The notes: a model not told the origin generated them from the sequence alone. A stretch of 64,000 nucleotides of DNA from an uncultured Alphaproteobacteria bacterium (GCA_902614375.1 CACMKZ010000001.1:1-64000); one strand, 5' to 3'; positions 10,679 through 20,350 are shown, counted from the first letter of the stretch. A program made the numbers and translations.

Positions 10679-11272
10679 TTGGAAGATATATATTTATATT
10701 ACAGCTCTGTGATTAATGAAAGAGCTAAAGCTATTCTAGAATTTTGTTTCATCAAAACTCCACTTGAGCAGTGGTTTAAAAAAGATGATGAATTTGATAA
10801 TATATTGAAAAGTAGTTTTATGGATGATTACATTAAGGCTATTAATAATGAGTATGATAATTGGAGAAATGATGCTGAGGAATGTGTAGCTTTGATTATA
10901 TTACTTGATCAACTATCAAGAAATTTTTTCAGAAATAATTCAAAAGCTTATGACCAGGATAGTAAGTGTGTTTTAATTGTTAAAGAAGCAATAAATAAAA
11001 GATATTTAGATAGCCTAGAAATTGATAAAATACATTTTTTATTACTGCCATTAATTCATAGTGAGAATATCATGGATCATGAACTTGGTCATAAATTAGT
11101 CGATCAATATTTAAATAATCATTCAGAATATACTAATATTAAAAAAGCTTGGGACGACCATAGCGTGGCAATTAAAAAATTTGGAAGGTATCCGCATAGA
11201 AATAAAATACTAAATAGAAAGTCAACAAATGAAGAAGAAGTATTTTTAACACAACCGAATAGTTCTTGGTAA
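10679..11272 (+). CDS. DUF924 family protein
   Basis: Helical protein of the DUF924 family, biochemical role unknown to me. Diagnostic segments are ERAKAILEF, the WFKKDDEFD motif, ALIILLDQLSRNFFRNNSKAYDQD and LPLIHSENIMDHE. The first possible start is TTG at 10679, directly abutting the UDGb ATG on the other strand; an in-frame GTG at 10709 (valine in SSVINER) would give a 30-bp gap and starts closer to the conserved domain. Neither has a clear ribosome binding site, so the true start is uncertain. The nucleoside hydrolase follows after 8 bp. Confidence 0.87.
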   Translation: MEDIYLYYSSVINERAKAILEFCFIKTPLEQWFKKDDEFDNILKSSFMDDYIKAINNEYDNWRNDAEECVALIILLDQLSRNFFRNNSKAYDQDSKCVLIVKEAINKRYLDSLEIDKIHFLLLPLIHSENIMDHELGHKLVDQYLNNHSEYTNIKKAWDDHSVAIKKFGRYPHRNKILNRKSTNEEEVFLTQPNSSW

Positions 11273-11280
11273 ATTAAAAT

Positions 11281-12207
11281 ATGCTTTTAGAAAGAAATTT
11301 TTCAGATATTTTGAAACAACTTAAGTTTAAAAAAGGGAAAATTAAAGCAATTCTTGATACAGATACCTACAATGAAATTGATGATCAATTTGCTTTAGTG
11401 CAAATGTTGTTTTCAAAAGAAAAAATTGAAACGCAAAGTATAAATGCAGCTCCTTTTTCAATGAATAATCGTTCGGATAATCCAAAAAAGGGAATGGAGC
11501 TTAGTTATGATGAAATCTTTCGATTGTTAGAAAAAATAAATTTTAAAAAAAATAATTTTGTTTTTAAAGGCTCAACAAAATATGTAGGTTTTGAAAAAAA
11601 ACCAATTAATTCACCTGCAGCAGATAATATCATAGAAAGTGCTTTAAAATGTTCTGAAGAAGATCCTCTATACGTATTAGCTATCGGCGCTATTTCAAAT
11701 GTTGCGTCTGCAATATTAAAAGAGCCGAAAATTATAAAAAAACTTGTTGTAGTTTGGTTGGGAGGTAATGCGCTTTATTGGCCACAAAATTTGGAATTTA
11801 ATTTGAAGCAAGATATTGGAGGTGCTCAAGTTTTATTTGATAGCGGTGTTTCTCTCGTTATGGTTCCTTGTAAAGGAGTAACTTCACATCTTATTTCAAC
11901 AGTTCCAGAAATAGAAAAATACATCGAACCTCATGGTGAAATCGGTAAATTTCTAGCAATGCGATTTAAAGAGTATAATAGTATCCATAAAGGTTGGTCA
12001 AAAGAAATTTGGGATATGGCAGCAGTTGGTTATGTCTTAAACGAAGACTGGGCACCAACTAACACAATTCCATCTCCAATTCTTTTAGATGATATGAAAT
12101 GGGCTTCAGATAAAAATAGGCACCCAATTAAAATTGTCTATGAAATAAAAAGAGATCCTATTCTCAAAGATTTCATTCAAAAATTAGAAAATTTCAATAA
12201 TAAATAA
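11281..12207 (+). CDS. Nucleoside hydrolase family protein
   Basis: Inosine-uridine-preferring nucleoside hydrolase fold, cleaving N-glycosidic bonds of ribonucleosides to release base and ribose. Residues 26-35 (DTDTYNEIDD) form the N-terminal calcium/ribose aspartate cluster, a spaced variant of the usual DTDxGxDD; VVWLGGNALYWP and the C-terminal EIWDMAAVGYVL contribute further site residues, including the distal Asp. Length 308 aa is typical. Together with DUF924 it may form a two-gene unit. The substrate could be a nucleoside analogue or modified nucleoside rather than inosine/uridine, given the variant motif. Confidence 0.88.
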   Translation: MLLERNFSDILKQLKFKKGKIKAILDTDTYNEIDDQFALVQMLFSKEKIETQSINAAPFSMNNRSDNPKKGMELSYDEIFRLLEKINFKKNNFVFKGSTKYVGFEKKPINSPAADNIIESALKCSEEDPLYVLAIGAISNVASAILKEPKIIKKLVVVWLGGNALYWPQNLEFNLKQDIGGAQVLFDSGVSLVMVPCKGVTSHLISTVPEIEKYIEPHGEIGKFLAMRFKEYNSIHKGWSKEIWDMAAVGYVLNEDWAPTNTIPSPILLDDMKWASDKNRHPIKIVYEIKRDPILKDFIQKLENFNNK

Positions 12208-12218
12208 TTAAAATAAAT

Positions 12219-12293
12219 GGTCTCGTGGTGAAATGGATATCACACGTGTCTTCGGAACATGGATTTGGGGTTCGAGTCCCTACGAGACCGCCA
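12219..12293 (+). tRNA. tRNA-Arg (anticodon TCG)
   Basis: Folds as a complete cloverleaf: acceptor ggtctcg with cgagacc (discriminator G at 12290), D stem gtga/tcac, anticodon stem cgtgt/acatg around the loop cttcgga giving anticodon TCG, and T stem tgggg/cccta around ttcgagt. CCA is encoded at 12291-12293. A TCG anticodon reads CGA and possibly other CGN codons as arginine. It lies just after the nucleoside hydrolase and converges on asd, whose stop is 1 bp away. Confidence 0.96.
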
Positions 12294-12294
12294 A

Positions 12295-13338
12295 TTAAAT
12301 ATTTATTTTTTCTGAATACTTTGAAATTATTAACTCAGCAATTTGAACAGCATTAAGCGCTGCTCCTTTGCGCAAATTATCCGAGACCACCCACAAGTTC
12401 AAACCATTGTCTATTGATTGATCATTTCTAATTCTACTAATATAAACTTTATCCTCTCCTGCAATTTCAACAGGAGTCACATAACCTTCATTTTTTCGAT
12501 GATCAATTACTGAAATACCTTCAGAGTTAGATAATATTTCGTTAGCTTCTTTTTCATCTAATGGTGAGTCAAACTCTATATTTACAGCTTCTGAATGGCC
12601 AATAAATACAGCTGTTCTAACACAAGTTGCAGAAACATTAATTCCCTCGTCTAGAATTTTTTTTGTTTCATCAATCATTTTTTGTTCTTCTTCAGTATTA
12701 CCATTTTCTAAAAAAGCTCCAATGTGTGGAATGGCATTAAACGCAATTTGTTTTGTGAACTTTTCTTTTTTTAATTCTTGGTTTGCATAAACATTTTGAG
12801 TCTGATTAAATAATTCATCCATACCTGTTTTACCTGCTCCAGAAACAGCTTGATATGTTGATACAACAACTCTGTTTATAATTGCTTTTTCATGAAGTGG
12901 TTTTAATGCAACAACCATTTGTATAGTTGAACAGTTAGGATTTGAAATAATATTAGTTCTGTTTTCATCATCAAAAAATTCATCAAGTGCATTAGCGTTT
13001 ACTTCAGGAACGATTAAAGGAATATTTTGTTGCATTCGAAAATGAGAGGTATTGTCTATAACAATACATCCTTTTTTAGCTGCTTTTGGTGCATATTCTG
13101 CAGAAATTTTACCACCAGGTGAAAATAAACCAATGTGTGCTTTTGAAAAATCAAATTCTGATAAGTCTTCTACAACAATTTCTTTATCTTTAAACTCTAC
13201 TTTTTTGCCTTTTGATTTTGATGATGCAAGTAAATATAAATTGTCTATTGGAAAATCCCTTTGCTCTAATATTTGAACTATTTCTGTTCCTACCGCACCT
13301 GTTGCTCCTGCTACTGCTATGTTGTATTTTTGAGTCAT
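12295..13338 (-). CDS. asd: Aspartate-semialdehyde dehydrogenase
   Basis: Makes aspartate semialdehyde from aspartyl phosphate with NADPH, the branch point to lysine/diaminopimelate, threonine and methionine. The NADP loop GATGAVGTE is at residues 11-19, the nucleophilic Cys is in NPNCSTIQM near residue 135, and AVSGAGKTGMDEL and NAIPHIGAF are conserved. 347 aa is usual. It abuts leuB with no spacer and is the last gene of the ffh-to-asd operon. dapF, a later enzyme of the same lysine branch, is on the opposite strand beyond ffh. Confidence 0.97.
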   Translation of the reverse strand: MTQKYNIAVAGATGAVGTEIVQILEQRDFPIDNLYLLASSKSKGKKVEFKDKEIVVEDLSEFDFSKAHIGLFSPGGKISAEYAPKAAKKGCIVIDNTSHFRMQQNIPLIVPEVNANALDEFFDDENRTNIISNPNCSTIQMVVALKPLHEKAIINRVVVSTYQAVSGAGKTGMDELFNQTQNVYANQELKKEKFTKQIAFNAIPHIGAFLENGNTEEEQKMIDETKKILDEGINVSATCVRTAVFIGHSEAVNIEFDSPLDEKEANEILSNSEGISVIDHRKNEGYVTPVEIAGEDKVYISRIRNDQSIDNGLNLWVVSDNLRKGAALNAVQIAELIISKYSEKINI

Positions 13339-14451
13339 TTAATTTCCAGATAGAATTTTTAATTCTTCAATAACAGCATTGCCCATTTCTTGAGTTGAGA
13401 TAATTTTTTCTGCTCCGTCTTTTATATCAGCTGTTCTTAAACCTTTTAATAATACATTCTGTACAGCTTTCTCAATCATTTGACTATCTTCTTGCATATC
13501 AAAACTATATTTCAACATCATAGCAAAGCTCATGATCATTGCTAAAGGATTTGCTTTAGATTGCCCAGCTATATCTGGTGCACTACCATGAACGGGCTCA
13601 TACATTGCTGCTCTAGTTCCATTTTCTTTAACTGGTCCAAGAGCTGCTGAAGGAAGCATTCCTAAAGATCCTGTTAGCATAGCCGCAGTGTCACTTAAAA
13701 GATCACCAAATAAGTTATCTGTAAGTATGACATCAAATTGTTTTGGATAACGAACTAACTGCATTGCACAATTATCTGCAAGCATGTGTTCTAAATTAAC
13801 ATCAGAGTATTCCTTTTTATGTAAATCTGTTACGGTTTGTTTCCAAAATAAACCTGTTTCCATTACATTTGATTTTTCTACTGATGTAACTTTATTATTA
13901 CGCAACTTTGCTAAATCAAATGCCACTCGTGAAACTCTATTAACTTCTGATGTGGTATACAATTGAGTATCAACTGCCTTACTTTCAGTCTCACTAATTT
14001 TTGATATACCTCTTGGTTGTCCAAAATATACACCACTTGTTAACTCTCTAATTATCAAAATATCTAATCCTTTAACAAGATCAGATTTTAAAGATGATGA
14101 ATCTGAAAGAGCATCCAAAACAACCGCTGGTCTTAGATTAGCAAAGAGATCAAGGTCTTTTCTTAATCTTAATAAGGCTGCTTCAGGTCTTTTATCTCTT
14201 TCTACGCTATCCCATTTAGCGCCTCCTACTGCACCAAATAATACTGCATCACAATCCATAGCTACTTGCATTGTTTCATCACTTATAGAATTACCTTCTT
14301 TATCGTATGCCGTACCACCAACTAATCTTTCAGAAATATCAAAAGATAAAGATTTAGTTTTTTCCATCCAATCAATGATTTTTAATACCTCAGCCATAAC
14401 TTCATTGCCAATTCCATCACCAGGTAAAATTAAAATTTTTTTATTACTCAT
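13339..14451 (-). CDS. leuB: 3-Isopropylmalate dehydrogenase
   Basis: NAD-dependent oxidative decarboxylase, third leucine-specific step. The start [18 protein letters not shown] is canonical, with [13 protein letters not shown] (substrate arginines), the signature region [24 protein letters not shown] and the NAD-binding [13 protein letters not shown]. 370 aa is full length. It lies after leuD with a 6-bp gap and abuts asd. Nothing unusual. Confidence 0.97.
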   Translation of the reverse strand: MSNKKILILPGDGIGNEVMAEVLKIIDWMEKTKSLSFDISERLVGGTAYDKEGNSISDETMQVAMDCDAVLFGAVGGAKWDSVERDKRPEAALLRLRKDLDLFANLRPAVVLDALSDSSSLKSDLVKGLDILIIRELTSGVYFGQPRGISKISETESKAVDTQLYTTSEVNRVSRVAFDLAKLRNNKVTSVEKSNVMETGLFWKQTVTDLHKKEYSDVNLEHMLADNCAMQLVRYPKQFDVILTDNLFGDLLSDTAAMLTGSLGMLPSAALGPVKENGTRAAMYEPVHGSAPDIAGQSKANPLAMIMSFAMMLKYSFDMQEDSQMIEKAVQNVLLKGLRTADIKDGAEKIISTQEMGNAVIEELKILSGN

Positions 14452-14457
14452 TTTTGA

Positions 14458-15060
14458 CTACACTATCCAAGGTTGGATACTGTGTATTTTTTCTTCGTGA
14501 ACATCAATTTTTTTATTTTTTTGGAGCGTCAAACCAATATCATCCAAACCCTCTAGCAAACATTTTTTTCTAAATGCATCAATTTCAAATTCTATTGTTT
14601 TATCATTTTGATAAGTGATTTTTTGATTTTCTAAATCAACTGAAACATCATTTTTATTTTCTGCTTCTCTCATTAATATATCTACCTTTTGTTGATCTAA
14701 CTTAATTGGCAGTATTCCATTTTTAAAACAATTATTATAGAAAATATCTGCGAAGCTTGGGGCAATTATTGACTTAAAACCAAAATCTAAAAGTGACCAT
14801 GGTGCATGCTCTCTACTTGATCCACAACCAAAATTTGCCCCAGCAATTAAAATTGTTGAAGTTTTATAGGGGTCCCAGTTAAGAACAAAATCATTCTTTA
14901 TGTTACCTTGAATATCGTATCTTAATTCATGAAATAAGTTTTTTCCTAAACCAGATCTCTTTATTGTTTTCAAAAATTGTTTTGGAATAATCATATCGGT
15001 ATCGACATTAATCATTGGTAATGGTGCAGGGATACCAATTATTGTTTTAAATGATTCCAT
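14458..15060 (-). CDS. leuD: 3-Isopropylmalate dehydratase small subunit
   Basis: Small subunit of isopropylmalate isomerase, the swivelling domain that completes the active site formed with LeuC. Segments NVDTDMIIPKQFLKTI, GANFGCGSSREHAPWSLLDFG and FADIFYNNCFKNGILPI are diagnostic. 200 aa is normal for the LeuD1 type. Its ATG directly follows the leuC stop with no spacer. Confidence 0.96.
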   Translation of the reverse strand: MESFKTIIGIPAPLPMINVDTDMIIPKQFLKTIKRSGLGKNLFHELRYDIQGNIKNDFVLNWDPYKTSTILIAGANFGCGSSREHAPWSLLDFGFKSIIAPSFADIFYNNCFKNGILPIKLDQQKVDILMREAENKNDVSVDLENQKITYQNDKTIEFEIDAFRKKCLLEGLDDIGLTLQKNKKIDVHEEKIHSIQPWIV

Positions 15061-16464
15061 TTATAAATCCTCTGCTGTTGCAAAAGAACCTTTGATTGCA
15101 GAAGCCGCAGCTATTGCAGGACTAACAAGATGTGTTCTACCTTCCCTACCTTGTCTACCTTCAAAATTTCTATTTGATGTTGATGCGCATCTTTCTTGCG
15201 GTTTTAATTGATCTGGATTCATAGCTAAACACATGGAGCAACCTGGCTCTCTCCAATCAAATCCTGCTTCAATAAAAATTTTATCTAAACCTTCTTCTTC
15301 AGCTTGTTTTTTTACTAGACCTGAACCAGGAACGATCATTGAGTCTACAGAAACTTTTTTACCCTCTACAACTTTGGCAACTTCTCTTAAATCCTCAATT
15401 CTTCCATTAGTGCAAGAGCCAATAAATACTTTATCAATTTTAATTTTTTGTATTTCTTGTTTGGGTTCTAAACCCATATATTCAAGAGAACGCTCCATAG
15501 CCTTCTTTCTATTTGGATTACTCTCTTCTTGAGGATTTGGTACTATACCATTTATAGCAACAACGTCTTGTGGGCTTGTTCCCCAAGTAATTTGTGGTGA
15601 AATATCTTCAGCATTAATTAAAATTTCTTCGTCATATTTTGCACCCTTATCAGAAGGAAGAGATTTCCAAAATTCTACCGCTTTGTCCCAATTATCTCCT
15701 GATGGAGCATACGGTCTACCTTTAATATATTCAAAAGTTTTTTCGTCAGGAGCGATTAAACCAGCTCTAGCACCTGCTTCGATACTCATGTTACAGATTG
15801 TCATTCTTCCTTCCATAGAAAGAGAGGAAATTGCATTACCAGCATATTCAATAACATAACCAGTTCCACCAGCTGTTCCTATTTTTCCTATTATATGAAG
15901 AATAATATCTTTTGCTGTAACACCTAAGTTTAATTTACCTTCAACAGAAATTCGCATATTCTTTGCAGGTTTTTGAATCAAGGTCTGAGTAGCTAATACA
16001 TGTTCAACTTCACTTGTGCCGATACCAAAAGCTAAGGCACCAAATGCTCCGTGTGTTGCTGTATGACTATCACCACAAACTATTGTCATACCTGGCTGAG
16101 TAATACCTTGTTCTGGTCCAACTATATGAACTATACCTTGTCTGCTATCTAATAATGGAAAAAGTGTAACATCAAAATCTTTACAATTTTTTTCTAGTGT
16201 TTCAACCTGAATTCTACTTTCTTTATTTTCTATACCTTTAGATCTATCTGAAGTTGGGACATTATGATCAGCTACAGCAAAAGTACTTTGAGGCCTTCTA
16301 ACTTTACGGTTATTATTTCTCAAACCTTCAAATGCTTGAGGGCTTGTAACTTCATGAACAAGGTGTCTATCAATATATATAAGACAAGTTCCATCTTCTT
16401 GTCTATCAACAAGATGATGTTCCCAAATTTTATCAAAAAGAGTTTTAGGATTATTTATTGTCAT
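15061..16464 (-). CDS. leuC: 3-Isopropylmalate dehydratase large subunit
   Basis: Iron-sulfur large subunit of isopropylmalate isomerase (aconitase superfamily). The start [13 protein letters not shown] is canonical. Cluster cysteines are in [12 protein letters not shown] and [13 protein letters not shown]; the active-site histidine region is [31 protein letters not shown] (family-diagnostic, written here in parts: [20 protein letters not shown]). 467 aa is full length. Its first 14 bases overlap the end of rplS, so leucine synthesis is coupled to the ribosomal operon upstream. Confidence 0.97.
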   Translation of the reverse strand: MTINNPKTLFDKIWEHHLVDRQEDGTCLIYIDRHLVHEVTSPQAFEGLRNNNRKVRRPQSTFAVADHNVPTSDRSKGIENKESRIQVETLEKNCKDFDVTLFPLLDSRQGIVHIVGPEQGITQPGMTIVCGDSHTATHGAFGALAFGIGTSEVEHVLATQTLIQKPAKNMRISVEGKLNLGVTAKDIILHIIGKIGTAGGTGYVIEYAGNAISSLSMEGRMTICNMSIEAGARAGLIAPDEKTFEYIKGRPYAPSGDNWDKAVEFWKSLPSDKGAKYDEEILINAEDISPQITWGTSPQDVVAINGIVPNPQEESNPNRKKAMERSLEYMGLEPKQEIQKIKIDKVFIGSCTNGRIEDLREVAKVVEGKKVSVDSMIVPGSGLVKKQAEEEGLDKIFIEAGFDWREPGCSMCLAMNPDQLKPQERCASTSNRNFEGRQGREGRTHLVSPAIAAASAIKGSFATAEDL

Positions 16465-17056
16465 CCGATTTATTTTCGGCTGCTTTTTCCTCTTCTTTAC
16501 TAGATTCCTCTGCAGCTTCTGCTTTAGATTCTTCTGCTGGTTTGGCTTCTGCTTCTTCTGCTTTTGTCTCTGCTTGTTTTGCTTCTACCTCTTCAGCTTT
16601 TGGTTCCTCTGCAGCATTTGTATCTGTATCTGCAGTTTTTGTTTCTTCTACCGGAGGAGCCTCCTCTATATATTCATATTGATCAGCTTCATCGCCCCTA
16701 TCTTTATCTGCGATCCTTGCTTTCTTTCCAGATAATTCTCTTAGATAATATAGTTTAGCTCTTCTTACATCACCTTTTCTAACAACTTCAATTTTTTCTA
16801 CTAATGGACTGAATAAAGGGAATACTCTTTCAACACCCTCTCCATGAGATATTTTTCTAACAGTAAAGTTAGAGTTTACTGAATTATTTTTTCTTGCAAT
16901 ACAAATACCTTCAAATGCTTGAAGTCTCGACTTACTTCCCTCTGTAATTCTTACAGTAACTTTTAGAGTATCACCTGGGCGAAAAGCAGGAACTCTTTTT
17001 TTTGAAGTTAACTTTTCAATCTGTTGTTTTTCAAATGTCTCTAATAAATTACTCAT
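16451..17056 (-). CDS. rplS: Ribosomal protein L19 with long charged C-terminal tail
   Basis: Large-subunit protein at the 30S/50S interface. Residues 1-118 are a normal L19 ([54 protein letters not shown]). Residues 119-201 form an about 80-residue low-complexity extension rich in Ala, Glu, Lys and Pro with units such as [13 protein letters not shown]. The family is usually 115-130 aa, sometimes with short Ala/Glu tails in alphaproteobacteria, so this tail is long. The same unit appears in S16 in this operon (18279-18776), including a near-identical DNA stretch. The end overlaps leuC by 14 nt. Confidence 0.95.
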   Translation of the reverse strand: MSNLLETFEKQQIEKLTSKKRVPAFRPGDTLKVTVRITEGSKSRLQAFEGICIARKNNSVNSNFTVRKISHGEGVERVFPLFSPLVEKIEVVRKGDVRRAKLYYLRELSGKKARIADKDRGDEADQYEYIEEAPPVEETKTADTDTNAAEEPKAEEVEAKQAETKAEEAEAKPAEESKAEAAEESSKEEEKAAENKSDDNK

Positions 17057-17057
17057 T

Positions 17058-17765
17058 TTATATTTCCTTTTTATAAAGATCTGGTCTTAATTCTTTAGTT
17101 TTTTCAACTGATTTTTCTTTTCTCCATTTATCAATTTTTTCATGATGACCTGATGTTAAAACATCTGGAACTTCATGTTTATTTCCCTGAATATCTTCCC
17201 AGGTTTGCGGTCTGGTATAATGAGGATATTCAAGCAGATTATTAGAAAAAGATTCTTCTAATAAACTTTGTGGCTGCCCTAATACTCCAGGAATGAGACG
17301 AATACAACCTTCAACTAACACCTGGGCAGCAATCTCACCACCAGAAAGGACGTAATCACCGATACTTATTTCCTGAAAATCAAGAATTTCTATAGCTCTT
17401 TGGTCAACCCCTTCAAATCTACCGCATAAAATAAGCATTTCATCATATTTTGATAAATTATTAAGTTTGGCTTGAGATAATTTCTGACCTGACGGTGTTA
17501 GAAAAATTTTACAGTAATTATCGGTTTTGAAAGTGATTGAATTTAGTGCTTTTTCAATCACATCTGGACGAATAACCATTCCAGGGCCTCCCCCAAAAGG
17601 TTCATCATCAACACTTCCTCTTTTGTCAATTCCAAAATTATGTAGATTGACTATCTCGAGAGAAAATTTTTTATTGTTTAATGCATTTCCGATTACAGAA
17701 TATCCTAGTGAACCAGGGAATATTTCAGGATAACAGGTTAAAATTACTACTCTCATTTTAATCAA
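17058..17765 (-). CDS. trmD: tRNA (guanine-N1)-methyltransferase
   Basis: SPOUT-class enzyme making m1G37 in tRNAs to prevent frameshifting. The conserved segments are [47 protein letters not shown] (SAM-knot region), [10 protein letters not shown] and the C-terminal [13 protein letters not shown]. (Each is a separate motif along the 235 aa.) It overlaps the end of rimM by 8 nt and is followed by rplS after 1 bp. The adjacent tRNA-Arg(TCG) carries G37, a potential substrate class, though TrmD normally needs G36 as well, which this anticodon has. Confidence 0.96.
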   Translation of the reverse strand: MIKMRVVILTCYPEIFPGSLGYSVIGNALNNKKFSLEIVNLHNFGIDKRGSVDDEPFGGGPGMVIRPDVIEKALNSITFKTDNYCKIFLTPSGQKLSQAKLNNLSKYDEMLILCGRFEGVDQRAIEILDFQEISIGDYVLSGGEIAAQVLVEGCIRLIPGVLGQPQSLLEESFSNNLLEYPHYTRPQTWEDIQGNKHEVPDVLTSGHHEKIDKWRKEKSVEKTKELRPDLYKKEI

Positions 17766-18264
17766 GAATACCAGGTATTGGATCAGCTATAATTTCTTTT
17801 TTATTAATATTAACTGATAAAATATTTGTTTTATCAAAAGGTATAAGAATAAGTTTGGTATTATATTTGACTTCTAATAAATCACCTGCCCCAAAATTTT
17901 GAACACTTAAAACTTTTCCAATACTAGTATTGTCTTTCAAGAAAATCATGCATTCGATTAGATCGTTTATGTAAAACTCATTATCTTTTGTTTTTGGAAA
18001 AAATTTCTTATTTGAAAAAATTTTTTGACCTTTAAGCTCTAAAACATCTTCTCTAGAAAAGTATTTTTCAACTTGAACAACACACTTATTATTTTTGAAT
18101 AAAATATTTTTAAAATTCCAAGCAACTGAACCATCAAAATTATAATAGTTTTTTAAATTTTTAAAAACTTCAAAAGAGGTAGTCATCATATTAACTTTTA
18201 TTTCACCTTTTAATCCTAAAGGAGATCCAAACTGACCAACAAGAATCATATCTTTATTACTCAA
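17758..18264 (-). CDS. rimM: Ribosome maturation factor RimM
   Basis: Assembly factor for the 30S head that binds ribosomal protein S19. The 168 aa include the N-terminal VGQFGSPLGLKGEIKV, and the C-terminal PRC-barrel-like segment LIPFDKTNILSVNINKKEI with the terminal DPIPGILD, which matches the usual PxGLLD-type ending. Sequence between is divergent and lysine-rich. Position between rpsP and trmD is the standard order and supports the call. Confidence 0.93.
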   Translation of the reverse strand: MSNKDMILVGQFGSPLGLKGEIKVNMMTTSFEVFKNLKNYYNFDGSVAWNFKNILFKNNKCVVQVEKYFSREDVLELKGQKIFSNKKFFPKTKDNEFYINDLIECMIFLKDNTSIGKVLSVQNFGAGDLLEVKYNTKLILIPFDKTNILSVNINKKEIIADPIPGILD

Positions 18265-18278
18265 AGCAAAAATTGATT

Positions 18279-18776
18279 TTATTCTTTTTTAGCTTTTGGT
18301 TCTTCAGCAGGTTGCGCATCTTCAGCTGGCTTAGCTTCTGCTTCTTCTGCTTTTGGTTCTTCAGCAGGTTGCGCATCTTCAGCTGGCTTAGCTTCTGCTT
18401 CTTCTGCTTTTGGTTCTTCTGCTGCAGCTTGCGCAGCTTCTTCTTTTTCTTTAGCAGCAGCTAAACGTTCCTGTGCTTTTTTCTTAGGTAGATGTTTTTT
18501 TGTTTTTTCAGTAATAACTGGTTTTTCCATCACACCAAGATTGCTAAGAAAAATAGAAATTCTATCTGATGGTTTTGCTCCTTTTGCAATCCATTCTTTA
18601 GCTTTGTCTAAATCCATTTTAACTCTATCCGCGCTATCCTTTGGAAGCATTGGGTTATAAGTTCCAATTTGATCTATAAATTTTCCATCTCTAGCTCTTC
18701 TAGAATCAGCAACTACTATTCTATAAAATGGTCTTTTCTTTGCACCACCTCTTGATAATCTTATTCTTACTGGCAT
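18279..18776 (-). CDS. rpsP: Ribosomal protein S16 with repeated C-terminal tail
   Basis: Small-subunit protein needed for 30S assembly. Residues 1-85 are a standard S16 ([39 protein letters not shown]). The rest, to residue 165, is a basic linker followed by an Ala/Glu/Lys/Pro tail. Two exact 19-residue copies (residues 122-140 and 141-159, each [18 protein letters not shown] preceded by Pro) are encoded by identical 57-bp tandem repeats. Alphaproteobacterial S16 often has a modest Ala/Glu extension; the perfect duplication indicates very recent slippage. A GAAAGGA sequence precedes the start. Confidence 0.96.
   Translation of the reverse strand: MPVRIRLSRGGAKKRPFYRIVVADSRRARDGKFIDQIGTYNPMLPKDSADRVKMDLDKAKEWIAKGAKPSDRISIFLSNLGVMEKPVITEKTKKHLPKKKAQERLAAAKEKEEAAQAAAEEPKAEEAEAKPAEDAQPAEEPKAEEAEAKPAEDAQPAEEPKAKKE
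18292..18405. repeat. Perfect 57-bp tandem repeat within rpsP
   Basis: Unit 1 is 18292-18348 and unit 2 is 18349-18405; the two are identical base for base. A third, truncated copy starts at 18406 and diverges after about 14 bases. Because 57 is a multiple of three, copy number can change without a frameshift, altering only S16 tail length by 19 residues. The rplS tail at about 16538-16567 carries a 30-base stretch matching this unit with only a couple of differences. Confidence 0.95.
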
Positions 18777-18788
18777 TTTATTTCCTTT

Positions 18789-20153
18789 CTAATTTAAGTT
18801 TGGAGGAAGATTTCCTTGTAATTTTTGCATTAGATCACTGGGAATTCCTCCTTTGCCCATTGATTTCATTCTCTTCATCATTTTTTGTGATTGGAGAAAC
18901 TGTTTTAATAACCTGTTAACGTCTTGAACTTTTGTTCCAGATCCTTTTGAAATTCTAATTTTACGTGAAGCCTTTATAATATCTGGATCAGCCCTTTCTT
19001 TTTTTGTCATTGAACTGATTATAGCTATTTGTTTATCAATCATTGAATTAGAAATTTTATTTTCTGCCATTAACTTTTGTGCCTTTGAAACACCTGGCAT
19101 CATAGAAAGTAAACCGGAGACTCCACCCATTTTACCCATTTGCTTTAGTTGATTGGCAAAATCTTCAAGATCAAATTTTCCTTTAGCAATCTTTTTTGCC
19201 ATATCTTCCATCTCTTCTTTATCAATATTTTCAGCAGCTTTTTCGACAAGAGATACAATATCTCCCATACCTAAAATTCTTTGTGCAATTCTTTTGGGAT
19301 GGAAAGGTTCAAAATTTTCTACTTTTTCACCTAGTCCTATAAATTTTATAGGAGAGTTTGTTATTGATTTAATTGATAGTGCTGCACCACCTCTGCTATC
19401 ACCATCTATTCGAGTTAAAATTGATCCAGTGATATTTATTGCATCACTAAAACTTTTAGCTACATTTGCAGCGTCCTGTCCTGTTAGAGCATCTGCTACT
19501 AATAATGTTTCGTCAGGTTTAAACCTATTTTCAATTTCAATTAATTCACTCATTAACTTTTTATCTACAACTTGTCGTCCAGCAGTATCTAAAATAAGAA
19601 TATCAAATAAATTTTTTTGAGCATAGTCTATAGAATTATCAACAATCTTACTTGCTGATGATAGATTATGACTAAAGAAATCTGAGCCAGTTTCTTCAGC
19701 TAATACTTTTAATTGTTCTTGTGCTGCTGGTCGATAAATGTCTGCTGATGCTAATAAAATTTTTTTCTTTGAAGACTTCTTTAACAAATAGGAAAGTTTG
19801 GCAATTGATGTTGTTTTACCAGATCCTTGTAATCCACAAAATAATATTTTAGTTAATTGAGAAGAAGATAAATTTAGAGATTTATTTTCTGATCCAAGAA
19901 TTTTTACAAGCTCATCTTGCACAAGCTTTATGATCATTTGATCTGGCTTGACAGATTTGAGAATTTCTTTTCCTAAAATGTTTGACTTGATGGAATTTAT
20001 AAATTCTTTTACTACAACTAAGGAAACATCTGCCTCTAAGAGAGCAATTCTAATTTCACGCAATGTAATTTCAAGATCTGTTTCTGATATAACAGCCTTA
20101 CCCCGAATACTTTGAACAATTTTTTCAAATTTTGTGTTCAGTGTATCAAACAT
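18789..20153 (-). CDS. ffh: Signal recognition particle GTPase Ffh
   Basis: SRP54 homologue that binds 4.5S RNA and signal sequences and docks with FtsY. The NG domain has GLQGSGKTTSIAKL (G1), DIYRPAAQEQL, DTAGRQ, and TRIDGDSRGGAALS; the M domain follows with the RNA-binding SKGSGTKVQDVNRLLKQF and a Met-rich C-terminus. I start at 20153: MFDTLNTKFEKIVQSIRG matches the family N-terminus and a GGAG lies 5 nt upstream. The frame stays open 20 codons further up (to 20213), but that part does not resemble Ffh. 454 aa is normal. Confidence 0.96.
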   Translation of the reverse strand: MFDTLNTKFEKIVQSIRGKAVISETDLEITLREIRIALLEADVSLVVVKEFINSIKSNILGKEILKSVKPDQMIIKLVQDELVKILGSENKSLNLSSSQLTKILFCGLQGSGKTTSIAKLSYLLKKSSKKKILLASADIYRPAAQEQLKVLAEETGSDFFSHNLSSASKIVDNSIDYAQKNLFDILILDTAGRQVVDKKLMSELIEIENRFKPDETLLVADALTGQDAANVAKSFSDAINITGSILTRIDGDSRGGAALSIKSITNSPIKFIGLGEKVENFEPFHPKRIAQRILGMGDIVSLVEKAAENIDKEEMEDMAKKIAKGKFDLEDFANQLKQMGKMGGVSGLLSMMPGVSKAQKLMAENKISNSMIDKQIAIISSMTKKERADPDIIKASRKIRISKGSGTKVQDVNRLLKQFLQSQKMMKRMKSMGKGGIPSDLMQKLQGNLPPNLN

Positions 20154-20350
20154 AAATCTCCAATAGCCTTTTAACTCCAGGGCACGAAACTCGTGGGCTA
20201 GAGTACCTATCACAATTGTAACAAGCTCAATTCGTTTACAAATATAGGATTTGTTGATGACCCTCTATTAGCTGAATAATTGAAAGTCAAGTATTCTTAA
20301 ATTTCCCATATTTACTGAGATTTATCGATAAATTAGGTTATAAAACAAAT
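20154..20350. other. Divergent ffh/dapF intergenic region
   Basis: About 200 bp that should hold the promoters of two long divergent units: the ffh-to-asd operon on the minus strand and dapF-mtaB-ftsY-yciB on the plus strand. I see the ffh Shine-Dalgarno (GGAG) close to 20158 but no confident -35/-10 pairs. A short imperfect hairpin (cacga/tcgtg around 20182-20195) is too weak to name. Confidence 0.5.

Noticed and set aside
16458..16758. Ser/Ala-rich and Leu-rich plus-strand frames
   Set aside because: Antisense of the repetitive rplS tail; composition is a by-product of the GCT/TCT-rich repeat.
20180..20197. Hairpin cacga/tcgtg upstream of ffh as a leader or SRP RNA
   Set aside because: Only five base pairs and lacking the SRP RNA GGAAG/AGCA signature.
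20154..20213. 20-codon N-terminal extension of Ffh
   Set aside because: Does not resemble Ffh N-termini, and the inner ATG has a well-spaced GGAG.
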